NCBI GenBank assembly: GCA_029856145.1
Contig: JAHQWK010000001.1
Coordinates: 1-64,000 of the forward strand
DNA length: 64,000 nt
Source: Promethearchaeia archaeon
Lineage (GTDB): Archaea; Asgardarchaeota; Lokiarchaeia; Sigyniarchaeales; SOKP01
Direction of reading: 5' to 3'
The translations under genes and the position numbers were made by a program. Positions 18,020-26,810 of this stretch are shown here, piece by piece (the stretch's first letter is position 1; every line of letters begins with the position of its first letter). The notes under the pieces are model-generated. The model had not been told where the DNA came from. It saw only the letters and a program-made list of their open reading frames with translations, and ran no database searches.

Positions 18020-18452
18020 GACTATGCCTAAACCTATAACTCCACTTCTTACTGTTGATGCGGTCATTCTGGTAAATAATGAAAAAGATTTAGTTCTAAT
18101 TCAAAGAAAGAATCCTCCTTTCCAAGGAGAGTTAGCATTACCAGGGGGGTTTGTTGATATAGGAGAAACTGTAGAAGAAGCGTGTACTAGGGAAGCATAT
18201 GAAGAAACTAATATTAATGTGAAAATTCTAAAACTTATAGGAGTCTTCTCTGATCCAAACAGAGACCCTAGAGGACATAATATCAGTGTGGCATTTCTTT
18301 GCGAACCAAAAACAAAAAATGAAAGACCAAAAGCAAAAGATGACGCTGCTGCGTTAGAAATGGTACCTTTAATAAAAATTTCTTCTTTAAAATTAGCTTT
18401 CGATCACATGAAAATTATTAAAAGTTCAGGGATTTTAAATTACTCAGATTAA
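18012..18452 (+). CDS. Nudix hydrolase
   Basis: About 146 residues with the Nudix box GGFVDIGETVEEACTREA followed by YEET, matching GX5EX7REUXEE. The preceding LTVDAVILVNNEKDLVLIQR and PPFQGELALPGG are typical of ADP-ribose or nucleotide pyrophosphatases. The start ATG 18012 overlaps the metallophosphoesterase stop; an alternative ATG lies at 18024. The catalytic glutamates are intact. Substrate unknown; ADP-ribose, NADH or an oxidised nucleotide are the usual options. Confidence 0.88.
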   Translation: MNKTMPKPITPLLTVDAVILVNNEKDLVLIQRKNPPFQGELALPGGFVDIGETVEEACTREAYEETNINVKILKLIGVFSDPNRDPRGHNISVAFLCEPKTKNERPKAKDDAAALEMVPLIKISSLKLAFDHMKIIKSSGILNYSD

Positions 18453-18457
18453 TCCTC

Positions 18458-18847
18458 TTATCTTTTTTCTATAATTTCATAGAGATTTTGAAAGGAATCT
18501 TTAATAAAAAGATAGTATCCATCACCATCTTTCCTTGGAACTTTCACCACATCAAAACCCATTGAGGATGCTTTATCAACAAATTCATCACGATTTTCTA
18601 TTACTAAACAGGAATGAGTAAAAACATCTTTAGCTTTACTCTTGTCATTAGTTATAAATACTTCGAAATTCGAATCTCTATTTCCATATCTAACAAATTT
18701 GTGTTCTCTTTTTACACCAAAGAATTTTTCCATCAAATCAGGGGGAACAGATTTCGATCGGATTTTTTTAAGCCCTAGCAATTCAATAAAAAATTCATCA
18801 GATTCTTCTTCTGAATTGTATCCTACTGCTATATGTTCAATTCTCAT
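18458..18847 (-). CDS. Glyoxalase/VOC superfamily protein
   Basis: About 129 residues from ATG 18847, which follows GGTGA at a 6-nt spacing; a longer in-frame start at 18880 is less likely. It begins MRIEHIAVGYNSEE and ends YYLFIKDSFQNLYEIIE, the paired beta-alpha-beta-beta-beta halves of vicinal-oxygen-chelate proteins. The metal-ligand positions are the early His and late Glu. It could be a methylmalonyl-CoA epimerase-like or lactoylglutathione lyase-like enzyme; the exact reaction cannot be assigned. It is convergent with the Nudix gene by a few bases. Confidence 0.75.
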   Translation of the reverse strand: MRIEHIAVGYNSEEESDEFFIELLGLKKIRSKSVPPDLMEKFFGVKREHKFVRYGNRDSNFEVFITNDKSKAKDVFTHSCLVIENRDEFVDKASSMGFDVVKVPRKDGDGYYLFIKDSFQNLYEIIEKR

Positions 18848-18966
18848 TTTTTTCACCTTTTTCCAAAGAAATTTATACATAAAAATCTAGAATAATTTTA
18901 TTTAATCTCTCATAAATATATATATCATTTTGTAAATTCAAATAAAAAAAATTAGTGGGCAATAAT

Positions 18967-19410
18967 ATGAAAATTAATGAAACAGTACGAATAATAGCTG
19001 GATCTTTATGTATTTTAGTAGCAATAATACGTATCTTATTCATCTTTTTCGATTTAGGTGGAGCAATGATTTATTCATTTCTCCTTCTTGATCCAAATCA
19101 GGTAGTAAATATTTTTGAAGCTCTAATAATAATTATTTTCGCACTTTTTATGTCGATCATTGCTACTATATTTTCCGTAATAGTGTACACTGTCTTAGGA
19201 ATACTTCAAATTGCATTGAGAAAACAAAAAACACCGAGTATTATATGTACAGTTTTTAGCTCCATAAGCATTGTATTAAGTATTAGAGCTACAATTCTTT
19301 TAGCTAGTATAAATGAGTTTGACATATTTATTACAATTTTAATGATTATGTATATCGTGATTCTATCTCTCTGTATCGTTTCATACATAAAATTTAGAAA
19401 ACAAGATTAA
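18967..19410 (+). CDS. Small four-helix membrane protein
   Basis: About 147 residues with four hydrophobic helices (roughly residues 5-27, 43-75, 85-105 and 110-135) and little soluble sequence. ATG 18967 is preferred to the in-frame GTG at 18955. There is no recognisable transporter or enzymatic motif. It is an integral membrane protein of unknown function, alone between a VOC gene and a wHTH-containing gene. Confidence 0.6.
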   Translation: MKINETVRIIAGSLCILVAIIRILFIFFDLGGAMIYSFLLLDPNQVVNIFEALIIIIFALFMSIIATIFSVIVYTVLGILQIALRKQKTPSIICTVFSSISIVLSIRATILLASINEFDIFITILMIMYIVILSLCIVSYIKFRKQD

Positions 19411-19603
19411 AAGAATAAAGCCTTCTTGAGTAAATTATCAAGGAGCTATTAATTACTTTTTTTTTATAAATTTAATTAAATAGAATCTGTACTATTGCTA
19501 TGTTATCGCATCTGATTTTTTGTTTAAAATTTAAAAATTGTTAGGTTATAATATTATTAATAGTCAAAAAAAAAAAAATAGAATAAGGTTAGGTATTTAG
19601 TGG

Positions 19604-20473
19604 ATGACTGAAGTATCTGAAACAGAATTTCTAAATAAAATTTTAGAGGTTGTATATAAGCTCTCAAACATAGTAAAAACCCAATCTCCTCGTTTTAAGA
19701 AAAAATGGGATAATTATTTAAAACCTCTAAATGAAAAACCTCATATAATCCGCCAAATACCACTTGAAAAAAAAAAGTTTTTAGATGATATTAATTACAG
19801 AATTAAAGTCTTAAAAAACGTTGAACAAGCAACTCTTGATGGTTTTTATTCAGTAAAAACATTACTACAAACCTTTTATGGTTCATATTTTGATTCTGAA
19901 TTATTTAAAAAAGATTTCTCTGAAGATGATCAATTAATCCTAAAATATTTTGTTGCAAAAGAGATTTTAGGTAATCTAATACAATATAATAAATTAGATC
20001 ATGAATCTGTTCCTTTGAAATACAATGTAATTGCCAGAAATTACACATTGATCAAATTAAAAGGCCAAATGAATATTGAAATTCTAGATAGTTTGAAGAA
20101 ATTAAATATAAAAGATGTAAAATTGGCTGATGTAAATAATATTATGAAAGAAATTGAATCAGATGGAATTATTAAAATCGAAAAAAAGGGTAAAAGATTT
20201 CATTATAAATTGAAAAAAGAACTAGAGATAAGTAAAGAGGGAAAAAAATACTATAGTCAAGTACTCCAGCCACTCGTTGATTTTCCCACTTTATTCTTTC
20301 GTAGCTTCTTCAATATCAGAGAATTAAATGTTACTCTTGATAAAGATTTTAAGTTTCGTGATTTCTTGCTTAAAGTATTGGCTAAATCAGCCACTCAAGG
20401 TTTCTCTCCAACTAATTACGTCTTTAAAAATTTAATCAAATATTATGAAAAGATTCAGGAAGAGTCTAAATAA
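19604..20473 (+). CDS. Unidentified protein with winged-helix-like segment
   Basis: The 289-residue protein is helical and charged, with no transmembrane segment. Residues about 165-215 (VKLADVNNIMKEIESDGIIKIEKKGKRFHY) look like a winged-helix recognition helix and wing, suggesting nucleic-acid binding. The N-terminal half is helical with FKKKWDNYL and FYSVKTLLQTFYG. I do not recognise the family; it may be lineage-specific. It is monocistronic. Confidence 0.55.
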   Translation: MTEVSETEFLNKILEVVYKLSNIVKTQSPRFKKKWDNYLKPLNEKPHIIRQIPLEKKKFLDDINYRIKVLKNVEQATLDGFYSVKTLLQTFYGSYFDSELFKKDFSEDDQLILKYFVAKEILGNLIQYNKLDHESVPLKYNVIARNYTLIKLKGQMNIEILDSLKKLNIKDVKLADVNNIMKEIESDGIIKIEKKGKRFHYKLKKELEISKEGKKYYSQVLQPLVDFPTLFFRSFFNIRELNVTLDKDFKFRDFLLKVLAKSATQGFSPTNYVFKNLIKYYEKIQEESK

Positions 20474-20503
20474 CCCCAATTAGAATTAGTAGATTCACTA
20501 ATA

Positions 20504-21337
20504 TTAGAACTCTTTCGTTTTCTTTATTGGAATATTTAGTTCTTCTAAAAGAGGGATTAAATGTTTTTTATCTTCAGAATTCGTTCCTTTCCAATCAATT
20601 ATAAAGTAATCAACTTTTTCAGAAGTGTTATCAATCATTTTCTTAATTAACTCGTTATTCAATCCTTGAATATAATACTTTGGGCATATAAACGACATGG
20701 CAATATTTTTGTTCCTAATTAATCTATGAAAATTTGGTGCGTAATGTGTTCCACCAAAACCTAATCCTATTATTTGACTACATTCTTTTTTAAGTTGAAT
20801 AAATTTATAAATTGTGTTAATAATTGCGTTTGTTAATAACTCACCGGCGTCATTAATTTGCCATTCCTCCTTGCTACTCCCTAATTCTATGAATATTAAA
20901 GGTTTATCTAATTTTGTGGGACCATGATGAGTTACTTCAATATCAAGTGAAAATTGTGTTAATAATGGAGAAAATTTTTGCTCTATCAATGAGATAAATC
21001 CTGCTTTATGAAGTAATGCACTTGTTTTTGATAATTCCAGAGGATCTCCGCCAAAATCTGCATTTTCACTCCAATTTCCAGTTGTATGAACTAAAAACGC
21101 TGGTCGAGCAGTTTTTGATGTATGTCGGCTTGCAAAAATAAGACTATCGGGCTTCAATTCTGATTCATCTAACTTTAAATCATTCAAAAAAATGAGATGT
21201 TCTCTTGTTAAACCAAGAAATATTTCATTTTCAGTTAGATTGCTTTTGAGTTTGAAAACTGGATGATTATGCCAGCTGAAATCAACTTTTTCAAATTCAA
21301 AAAATTGAGAGTTTAAAAATTTATCACGAATATTCAT
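20504..21337 (-). CDS. dtdA: D-aminoacyl-tRNA deacylase (DtdA/GEK1 type)
   Basis: The 277-residue protein carries the family motifs FASRHTSKTARPAFLVHTTG, VTHHGPT and GFGGTHYAP. These are the metal-binding histidines of archaeal DtdA (GEK1 in plants). It removes D-amino acids from mischarged tRNA, a quality-control step in translation. Length is normal for the family. It is single and divergent from the ZIP-like gene. Confidence 0.93.
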   Translation of the reverse strand: MNIRDKFLNSQFFEFEKVDFSWHNHPVFKLKSNLTENEIFLGLTREHLIFLNDLKLDESELKPDSLIFASRHTSKTARPAFLVHTTGNWSENADFGGDPLELSKTSALLHKAGFISLIEQKFSPLLTQFSLDIEVTHHGPTKLDKPLIFIELGSSKEEWQINDAGELLTNAIINTIYKFIQLKKECSQIIGLGFGGTHYAPNFHRLIRNKNIAMSFICPKYYIQGLNNELIKKMIDNTSEKVDYFIIDWKGTNSEDKKHLIPLLEELNIPIKKTKEF

Positions 21338-21497
21338 TGAAGCCTTATCTTCTGTTGAGGTGATTATTAAGAATTGAATAACTTTTCACCAAAGAATTAT
21401 AATTTTACGAACTTATTAATCAAAATCAACATAGAATTTTATATTTTATAGTCAATATCTTAAAACTTTAATAATTTCAAAAACAATAACATTAGTA

Positions 21498-22460
21498 ATG
21501 ACGGAGAATCTAATAGTAGTCTTAGTCCTTTCTTTTACTTTTGGGTTTTTCTTCTTTATTGCTGATTATTATGAACATAAAATCATTCAATTACACGCAT
21601 CATTTATAGCAGGAATATCAGTAGCTTACTTTTTCCTTATTGTTCTTCCTGAGATTGCACTGAGATTACCAGAAGCTCCTTTTGATTTAACTTTGTTAGA
21701 ATATATCTTCGTACTTGTAGGATTTACTTTTGTTCATATAACAGAAAAATTCATTTTACAAAAGGTTGAAAGTAAAACACAGAAAAAAATGCGAAAATTG
21801 CTTGAGAAAGAAAAGATACTTGAAAGTGTTGAGCGAAATATGGAAAAAATTCTTACTGAAGAATTAACCCATGAGAATCTAGATGAAATTGCATTGAAAG
21901 ATATTGCTCAAACCTTATCTTCCCTAAATGACAAAGAAGAAGCAATGAACATTGAAATTAATAATTATAAAATTAAAATTCAAAATCGAATTAACAAAGA
22001 ATTGAGGAGGTTCAGATTTTTTACGGATTATATTTATCATTTTCTTGTAGGTATCATTTTAATAGGACTTTTAAGAATTGAATTAGTAGGGGGGATTCTC
22101 TTTTTCATATACGCTTTTCTCAGAACTGTTATAACAAAAAGATCTGAAGCACATCTTATATTCACCGATTTAGAAATCTATGAGGAAGTAAAATACGACG
22201 AAAGAATTACTATTAAATGTATTCTAGGGGCTTCAGCTTTAACCGGGATCATTATAGGGTTAATTATTAATTCAATCTTTCTACCTAATTTAGAACTCTT
22301 ATTTATCTTCTATTCCTTTATCTCTGGCGTGATTTTATATGTTATTGTAAGGGAAGTTATTCCTGAAAAAGAGAAAGGAGATCCATTGAAATTTCTTATT
22401 GGCTTAGTAGGATTCGCTGTAGTAATAATTGTTATCAATATTTTTACTAAAGTATTATAA
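21498..22460 (+). CDS. ZIP-like metal transporter with charged insert
   Basis: The 320-residue membrane protein opens with three helices (residues 5-95), then a long charged, mostly helical region (about 95-170) before further helices. The segment HASFIAGISVAYFFLIVLPE and the end ISGVILYVIVREVIPEKEKG resemble ZIP-family helices that bind and move zinc or iron. Classical ZIP histidine clusters are sparse, so metal transport is likely but not certain. The charged middle is longer than the usual ZIP loop and may be a regulatory domain on the inner face. Confidence 0.65.
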   Translation: MTENLIVVLVLSFTFGFFFFIADYYEHKIIQLHASFIAGISVAYFFLIVLPEIALRLPEAPFDLTLLEYIFVLVGFTFVHITEKFILQKVESKTQKKMRKLLEKEKILESVERNMEKILTEELTHENLDEIALKDIAQTLSSLNDKEEAMNIEINNYKIKIQNRINKELRRFRFFTDYIYHFLVGIILIGLLRIELVGGILFFIYAFLRTVITKRSEAHLIFTDLEIYEEVKYDERITIKCILGASALTGIIIGLIINSIFLPNLELLFIFYSFISGVILYVIVREVIPEKEKGDPLKFLIGLVGFAVVIIVINIFTKVL

Positions 22461-22609
22461 ATCGATATATCACTTCTCAACTTCAGTTCATTAAAACAAT
22501 AAATTTCTTATAAATTAGAATATAGAGACGAAATACTCTTTATTTCAATAACTGTACTCTTTATAAAAATTTAAATTCATTAAAACTAAGTTTAAATTAT
22601 TGCGAGGTT

Positions 22610-23173
22610 ATGAATTTTATGGATATGAAGAAAAAAAGTTTTAATGAAATTTTATCAATTGATAATGATGATAAAAAAATCATCGAAATGATTGAAAAAG
22701 ATCCTGGTATAACCCATAGCGATATTGCTAAAGAAATTGAAAAGTCACAGCCTGCTGTAGGCGCCCGAATTATTAAATTGGAAAGAAAACATCTTATAAC
22801 TAAACAAGTTGGATTCAATATTAAGAAAGTTGATATAAAAGTTGCTATAGTTTATGTTTCTACTAAAGATGTTGATGAGATTGTTCATAAGATTGAAAAT
22901 TGCCCTTTTATTAATCATGCTTTCAAAATCTCAGGAGAATTTAATGTACTCTGCTTTATTGCTGCGTCAGACCTACAAACCATTGAAAAACTTGTGGATT
23001 TGTGTTTTAGAAGGGATAAAAATGTTATAAACGTAAAAACCAACATTATAATTGAGTCTATTCATGACTTTGTAGTTCCAATTGATTTTCAGATTGAGGA
23101 TTTCGATGGAAGATATTGCGGACCAGGTTGTAACATGGCTGAAGATCTATCAAAGTTTAAATTCAGTCAATAA
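22610..23173 (+). CDS. Lrp/AsnC transcriptional regulator A with cysteine tail
   Basis: The 187-residue protein has an N-terminal winged helix (HSDIAKEIEKSQPAVGARIIKLER at about residues 42-65) and an RAM-type ligand/oligomerisation domain (about 75-160). The extra C-terminus after DFVVPIDF holds GRYCGPGCNM, a closely spaced CxxxC that ordinary Lrp proteins lack. GAGGTT precedes ATG 22610 closely. It is one of three related regulators within 3 kb. It may bind metal, an Fe-S cluster or respond to redox through the tail (inference). Confidence 0.85.
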   Translation: MNFMDMKKKSFNEILSIDNDDKKIIEMIEKDPGITHSDIAKEIEKSQPAVGARIIKLERKHLITKQVGFNIKKVDIKVAIVYVSTKDVDEIVHKIENCPFINHAFKISGEFNVLCFIAASDLQTIEKLVDLCFRRDKNVINVKTNIIIESIHDFVVPIDFQIEDFDGRYCGPGCNMAEDLSKFKFSQ

Positions 23174-23245
23174 AATCATGATAAAATAGATTAAGTGCTT
23201 TCTTTTTAATACTTGTAAATATCGGAAAGAAAAAAGATTAAACTA

Positions 23246-23785
23246 TCAAATTAATCCGTTAGCTTTTGCGAGTTTAACCTTACATTTTTTTCCGCATCCA
23301 TCTTCCAAAGTAGGATCATGATCTTCAGAATCAAAATCAATTGGTAGAATGAAATCCTTAGCAATATCAAGAACGATTTCCATGGAAACACTGCTTATTT
23401 GAGAGTTATTTCGAAAATGATAATTAACAATATTATCAAGCTTTTGAAGTTTTGAACTAGCGAGTAAGATGCAAACGTTATGCTCCCCTGAGAGTTTAAA
23501 CGCGTTGAGCATAAAAGGACAGTGCTTAGCCATGTCCATAATTTCTTCTGGATTCTTAGTTTTTATCTCAACAGTCGCGAGATTTAAATCTACTTTCTTA
23601 AAATTAATCCCCGGCTGGAATTGCAGAATTCCATTTTTTTCCAGCTTTTTTATGCGCATACCAACAGTTGGTTGTGATCTGTTTATTTTTGTAGCAATCT
23701 CTGTATGTGTAAGGTTAGGATCTTCTTGAACAAGAGTTATTATTTGCCTATCAATATCATCGAGCTTTAATTTTTCTGATATCAT
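23246..23785 (-). CDS. Lrp/AsnC transcriptional regulator B with cysteine tail
   Basis: The 179-residue protein has a wHTH (HTEIATKINRSQPTVGMRIKKLE) and an RAM domain closely matching the paralog at 25047-25559. After DFILPIDF the tail carries DGCGKKCKVK, again paired cysteines. It is convergent with regulator A (73 bp apart). The likely effector is unknown. The three paralogs differ mostly in the tail and in the RAM domain, so they may bind related operators with different signals. Confidence 0.85.
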   Translation of the reverse strand: MISEKLKLDDIDRQIITLVQEDPNLTHTEIATKINRSQPTVGMRIKKLEKNGILQFQPGINFKKVDLNLATVEIKTKNPEEIMDMAKHCPFMLNAFKLSGEHNVCILLASSKLQKLDNIVNYHFRNNSQISSVSMEIVLDIAKDFILPIDFDSEDHDPTLEDGCGKKCKVKLAKANGLI

Positions 23786-23932
23786 ATTATTCTCATTAAG
23801 TGTTTTTTTTCACTTCTAATTATGTTATAACTTTAACAATTTATAAAATATTAGGATGAATTTATAAAAAATTAGTATTTGTTATTATAAGTTCTAAACA
23901 CAATATAATAAAGGAATTTTTTCTTGATTTAA

Positions 23933-24619
23933 TTAAAAATCCGACAATGGAATTTTCTTATGATAGAAGATTGTATTTCCATCAAAACTGACTTGAACAG
24001 GGATAATTTTAATCCCTCTTTTTCTTGCTTCACTTAATCTTTTTGAAAATTTAGGATCCATTTCCCAGTTTGGAGCAAAACTTTCTGCTCTACGTACAAT
24101 TAATAATAGAATAATACCATTATGTTCAATAATTTCTTTTACATGTCTTGCCCCACGTTCGGTAGGAGCGTCAGGAAAAAGAGAAAGACCATCTTTGACC
24201 AACGAAACACCTTTTACTTCTAATGGTACACCATCAAGAACAAAATCGATTCTACTATTTCCAATTTTAACTTCTTTCCTAATTTCTTTCACTTTAGAAA
24301 ATTCAGGTAAATACTCGAAAATTTTCATGGCAATCTTAGAATGTAAAGCTGTGTCTATAAGTACCCACTCATCATTAGTTTTAACAGCTTTTATATAATA
24401 TTTTAATTTACCTTTCGAATGTGTAAATAAGACCTCAGCACCTTCAATAAGTAATTCTTTTAATCTACCCGGATCATGAATGTGAGCGTTTTCGATACGT
24501 CTCTTATATTTAATTTCCCCGATAAATCTATTAGGTCTTGAGATAAATGTCCCTTTCATTAGATTTGGAATTTCAAAAAGCGCTTTTTTAGCATTATTCA
24601 TGTATGATATTTTATCCAT
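23933..24619 (-). CDS. sfsA: SfsA-family DNA-binding nuclease
   Basis: The 228-residue protein has the SfsA layout: an N-terminal OB-like part (RPNRFIGEIKYKRR, HIHDPGRLKELL) and a nuclease-like core with IDFVLDGVPLEVKGVSLV, then FPDAPTERGARHV. The D, E and K of the PD-(D/E)xK-like site are visible in IDFVLD and EVKG. SfsA proteins bind DNA; the family was named from sugar fermentation phenotypes in E. coli but the archaeal role is not settled. Start is ATG 24619 or the in-frame ATG encoding MNNAKK six codons later. Confidence 0.9.
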   Translation of the reverse strand: MDKISYMNNAKKALFEIPNLMKGTFISRPNRFIGEIKYKRRIENAHIHDPGRLKELLIEGAEVLFTHSKGKLKYYIKAVKTNDEWVLIDTALHSKIAMKIFEYLPEFSKVKEIRKEVKIGNSRIDFVLDGVPLEVKGVSLVKDGLSLFPDAPTERGARHVKEIIEHNGIILLLIVRRAESFAPNWEMDPKFSKRLSEARKRGIKIIPVQVSFDGNTIFYHKKIPLSDF

Positions 24620-24722
24620 CAGTATAAATTATAATAAGTCTAATTTTCTTCCAAAATTAATAGATTTTATTATAGAATATAACCTTAATAGATAAAAAGA
24701 GTTTTTTATTTGATTAATTATA

Positions 24723-24962
24723 ATGTGTGTAGCAGAAGATCAAGCTAATATTGATAGCTATAAATTTCATCATATTGATACTTCAAAATGTGTTCAATGC
24801 CAAGATTTTTCCTGCGAGGAAGCTTGCTTTAGAGGTATTTATGAAGTTATTAATAAACAAACTACTCCTAAATGTATTGTGGTGCAAGATCGTGAGGATA
24901 GGTGTGTAAAGTGCCACATCTGTACAACCACATGTAAATATCGAGCTATTACAATTGATTAA
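24723..24962 (+). CDS. Small [4Fe-4S]-type ferredoxin-like protein
   Basis: The 79-residue protein has two cysteine clusters: CVQCQDFSCEEAC at about 23-35 and CVKCHICTTTC near 60-70. The second is a normal CxxCxxCxxxC; the first has four residues before the third cysteine. Two [4Fe-4S] clusters are expected. It may pass electrons in the cytosol or serve as the Fe-S module of an unlinked enzyme. It lies between SfsA and Lrp regulator C, so a link to the cysteine-tailed regulators is possible but speculative. Confidence 0.8.
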   Translation: MCVAEDQANIDSYKFHHIDTSKCVQCQDFSCEEACFRGIYEVINKQTTPKCIVVQDREDRCVKCHICTTTCKYRAITID

Positions 24963-25046
24963 TCTCTTATAAGATTTATTTAAATTTTGTTGGAGATTTT
25001 ATTTGGTATATGAAAGATTAAAAAAGTTTAGATTAATAAAGGGAAT

Positions 25047-25559
25047 TTAACAAGTAAATTTTCCACAACAAGTTCCTTTAAAATTAATTTGACCATATTC
25101 AAGATTCAAATCTATTGGTAAAACGAAATCGCCTGTAACATCTTCAATAATATCCATATGAACATTAATAACTTCTGCATTGCCTCGAAAATGATGATTT
25201 ACTACATGATCGAGTTCCTTTACTGATAAACCTACCATTAAAACGCTGATATTTGTATTTCCGCTCAATCTAAACGCTGTAAGCATGAAAGGACAGTCTT
25301 TTACAATAGTAAATATCTTTCTTGGATTTTTTGTTTGGAGTTCAACTCTAGCAAAACAGAGGTCCGCTACTTTGATATTTATACCTGCCTGATATTTTAA
25401 AACACCTAATTTTACTAATTTTTTAATACGCATTCCTACAGTGGGCTGACTACGATTTACATGCTGCGCAATTTCAGTATGTGTGAGATTCGGCTCTCTT
25501 TGAATTAAATCCATTATTCTACAATCAACTTCATCAATTCCTATTTTTTCGCTTATCAT
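25047..25559 (-). CDS. Lrp/AsnC transcriptional regulator C with cysteine tail
   Basis: The 170-residue protein has the winged helix HTEIAQHVNRSQPTVGMRI and an RAM domain, then DFVLPIDL and a tail ending KGTCCGKFTC: three cysteines in the last ten residues. It is closest to regulator B by eye. It is divergent from the ArsR-type gene across a 171-bp gap that contains the 12-bp palindrome at 25601-25612. Autoregulation or control of the ArsR gene through that site is plausible. Confidence 0.85.
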   Translation of the reverse strand: MISEKIGIDEVDCRIMDLIQREPNLTHTEIAQHVNRSQPTVGMRIKKLVKLGVLKYQAGINIKVADLCFARVELQTKNPRKIFTIVKDCPFMLTAFRLSGNTNISVLMVGLSVKELDHVVNHHFRGNAEVINVHMDIIEDVTGDFVLPIDLNLEYGQINFKGTCCGKFTC

Positions 25560-25600
25560 TTCCTTTACCTTTTAATATTAAAAAATAGATTAATATTCAC

Positions 25601-25612
25601 ATATCGCGATAT
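25601..25612. promoter_or_regulatory. Perfect palindrome between Lrp C and ArsR-type genes
   Basis: ATATCGCGATAT is a 12-bp perfect palindrome, followed at once by two further CGATA-containing words (AACGATAT, TACGATAG). CG steps are rare in this AT-rich genome, so the cluster stands out. It lies 42 bp from the Lrp C start and 119 bp from the ArsR start. Confidence 0.5.
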
Positions 25613-25730
25613 AACGATATTACGATAGCATAATATTTAAATCTTTGTGATTTTCGTATTAATAATGAATTATTAATATTCCATTAAAACAAGCTTTAAA
25701 AACTAGTAAAAAGAATAAACTAATAAATCG

Positions 25731-26066
25731 ATGAGCGAATTAAGAAAATATATGGTTGAGTTTTTAAAAGTATTAGCAGATGCAACAAGATTAGAAATCT
25801 TGGATCTTTTAAGAAACAGTGAAAAAAACTCAGCAGAAATTCAAAAAGAACTGAGGAGATCTCAATCAACCATTTCCAAACATCTCAATATGCTTTTTGA
25901 GAATAATTTAATAAGTTTTGAAAGAAAAGAAAATATAAGATACTACAAAATAAAAAATATGAATATTTTCAATTTGCTCTCAAATATAAACTTGATAGTT
26001 ACGGATATTAACAAAGAAAAACTTAAAGATTTATGGGATGTTGATATATACGACACGTTGTCTTAA
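25731..26066 (+). CDS. ArsR-family transcriptional regulator
   Basis: The 111-residue protein is a single winged helix (VLADATRLEILDLLRNSEKNS; SQSTISKHLNMLFENNLISFERK), the compact ArsR/SmtB pattern. No cysteine pair typical of arsenic or cadmium sensing is present in or near the recognition helix, so it is more likely a metal-independent or other-signal ArsR member. The next gene, a small GTPase, follows after 42 bp on the same strand and may be co-transcribed. Confidence 0.85.
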   Translation: MSELRKYMVEFLKVLADATRLEILDLLRNSEKNSAEIQKELRRSQSTISKHLNMLFENNLISFERKENIRYYKIKNMNIFNLLSNINLIVTDINKEKLKDLWDVDIYDTLS

Positions 26067-26108
26067 TTTTTTTAATTTTATCCTACTATAAATCACTTTA
26101 AAACAATT

Positions 26109-26657
26109 ATGAAACCAATAGAAGTCAATGGCTCAAAAGCTCCTGTAAGAAAATTAGTTTTAATTGGATTGGACAACAGTGGAAAAACCTCAATTTTAAA
26201 ATGTTTAAAAGGAATTAAGGGTTTATCAGCCTTTAATTCTCCAATGCCCACAAAAGGTGTTGATGTTCAAGAATTTAAAGCATTAAATTCAAAATATGCA
26301 ATTTGGGATCTTGGTGGTCAAAAAGCATACCTTGATGACTTTTTTAGGGACGTTAAGAAATATATAAAGGGAACTAATAAAATCATTTACATTATTGATA
26401 TTCAAGATGTAAGACGTTATAGTATTTCGCTAGAATATCTCAAAAAAGTAGTAAATTCAATTGATAAACAAAATGGTATTGATTTTTCTGTTTTTCTTCA
26501 TAAATTTGATCCAGACTTGGTATTTGATATTGATTTAAATGAAAAAGTAATTGTGAATCTTATTAAAAATATTAAAGAGATTTTTCCTCCAAAATTTGAA
26601 TATTCCATAAATAAAACTACAATCTACGCTATCTTTGAAAAAAATCTAGTTGTATAG
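26109..26657 (+). CDS. Arf/Rag-like small GTPase
   Basis: The 182-residue protein has G1 GLDNSGKT (residues 20-27), a G3 WDLGGQ (66-71, as in Arf and Rag proteins) and a G4-like HKFD at 131-134. Most small GTPases use NKxD, whereas Rag/Gtr proteins use HKxD, so this looks Rag/Arf-related. No prenylation motif or N-terminal amphipathic helix is obvious. The C-terminus after the G4 is short (about 50 residues), without the roadblock domain of Rag. It probably cycles GDP/GTP on a membrane or signalling complex; the Asgard functional role is unknown. Confidence 0.85.
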   Translation: MKPIEVNGSKAPVRKLVLIGLDNSGKTSILKCLKGIKGLSAFNSPMPTKGVDVQEFKALNSKYAIWDLGGQKAYLDDFFRDVKKYIKGTNKIIYIIDIQDVRRYSISLEYLKKVVNSIDKQNGIDFSVFLHKFDPDLVFDIDLNEKVIVNLIKNIKEIFPPKFEYSINKTTIYAIFEKNLVV

Positions 26658-26810
26658 ATGATTTTTAATATAACTTTTTTTATATTAAATAAGATGGATT
26701 TTTTAAATTATTAATATTAAAAATATTAATTATTATCGAATATAAGTATTATATTTTCTTCAGTTAGTCTTATGGTGTCGTAAGAAGATAAAAATGAAAT
26801 CCCAAGTCGA

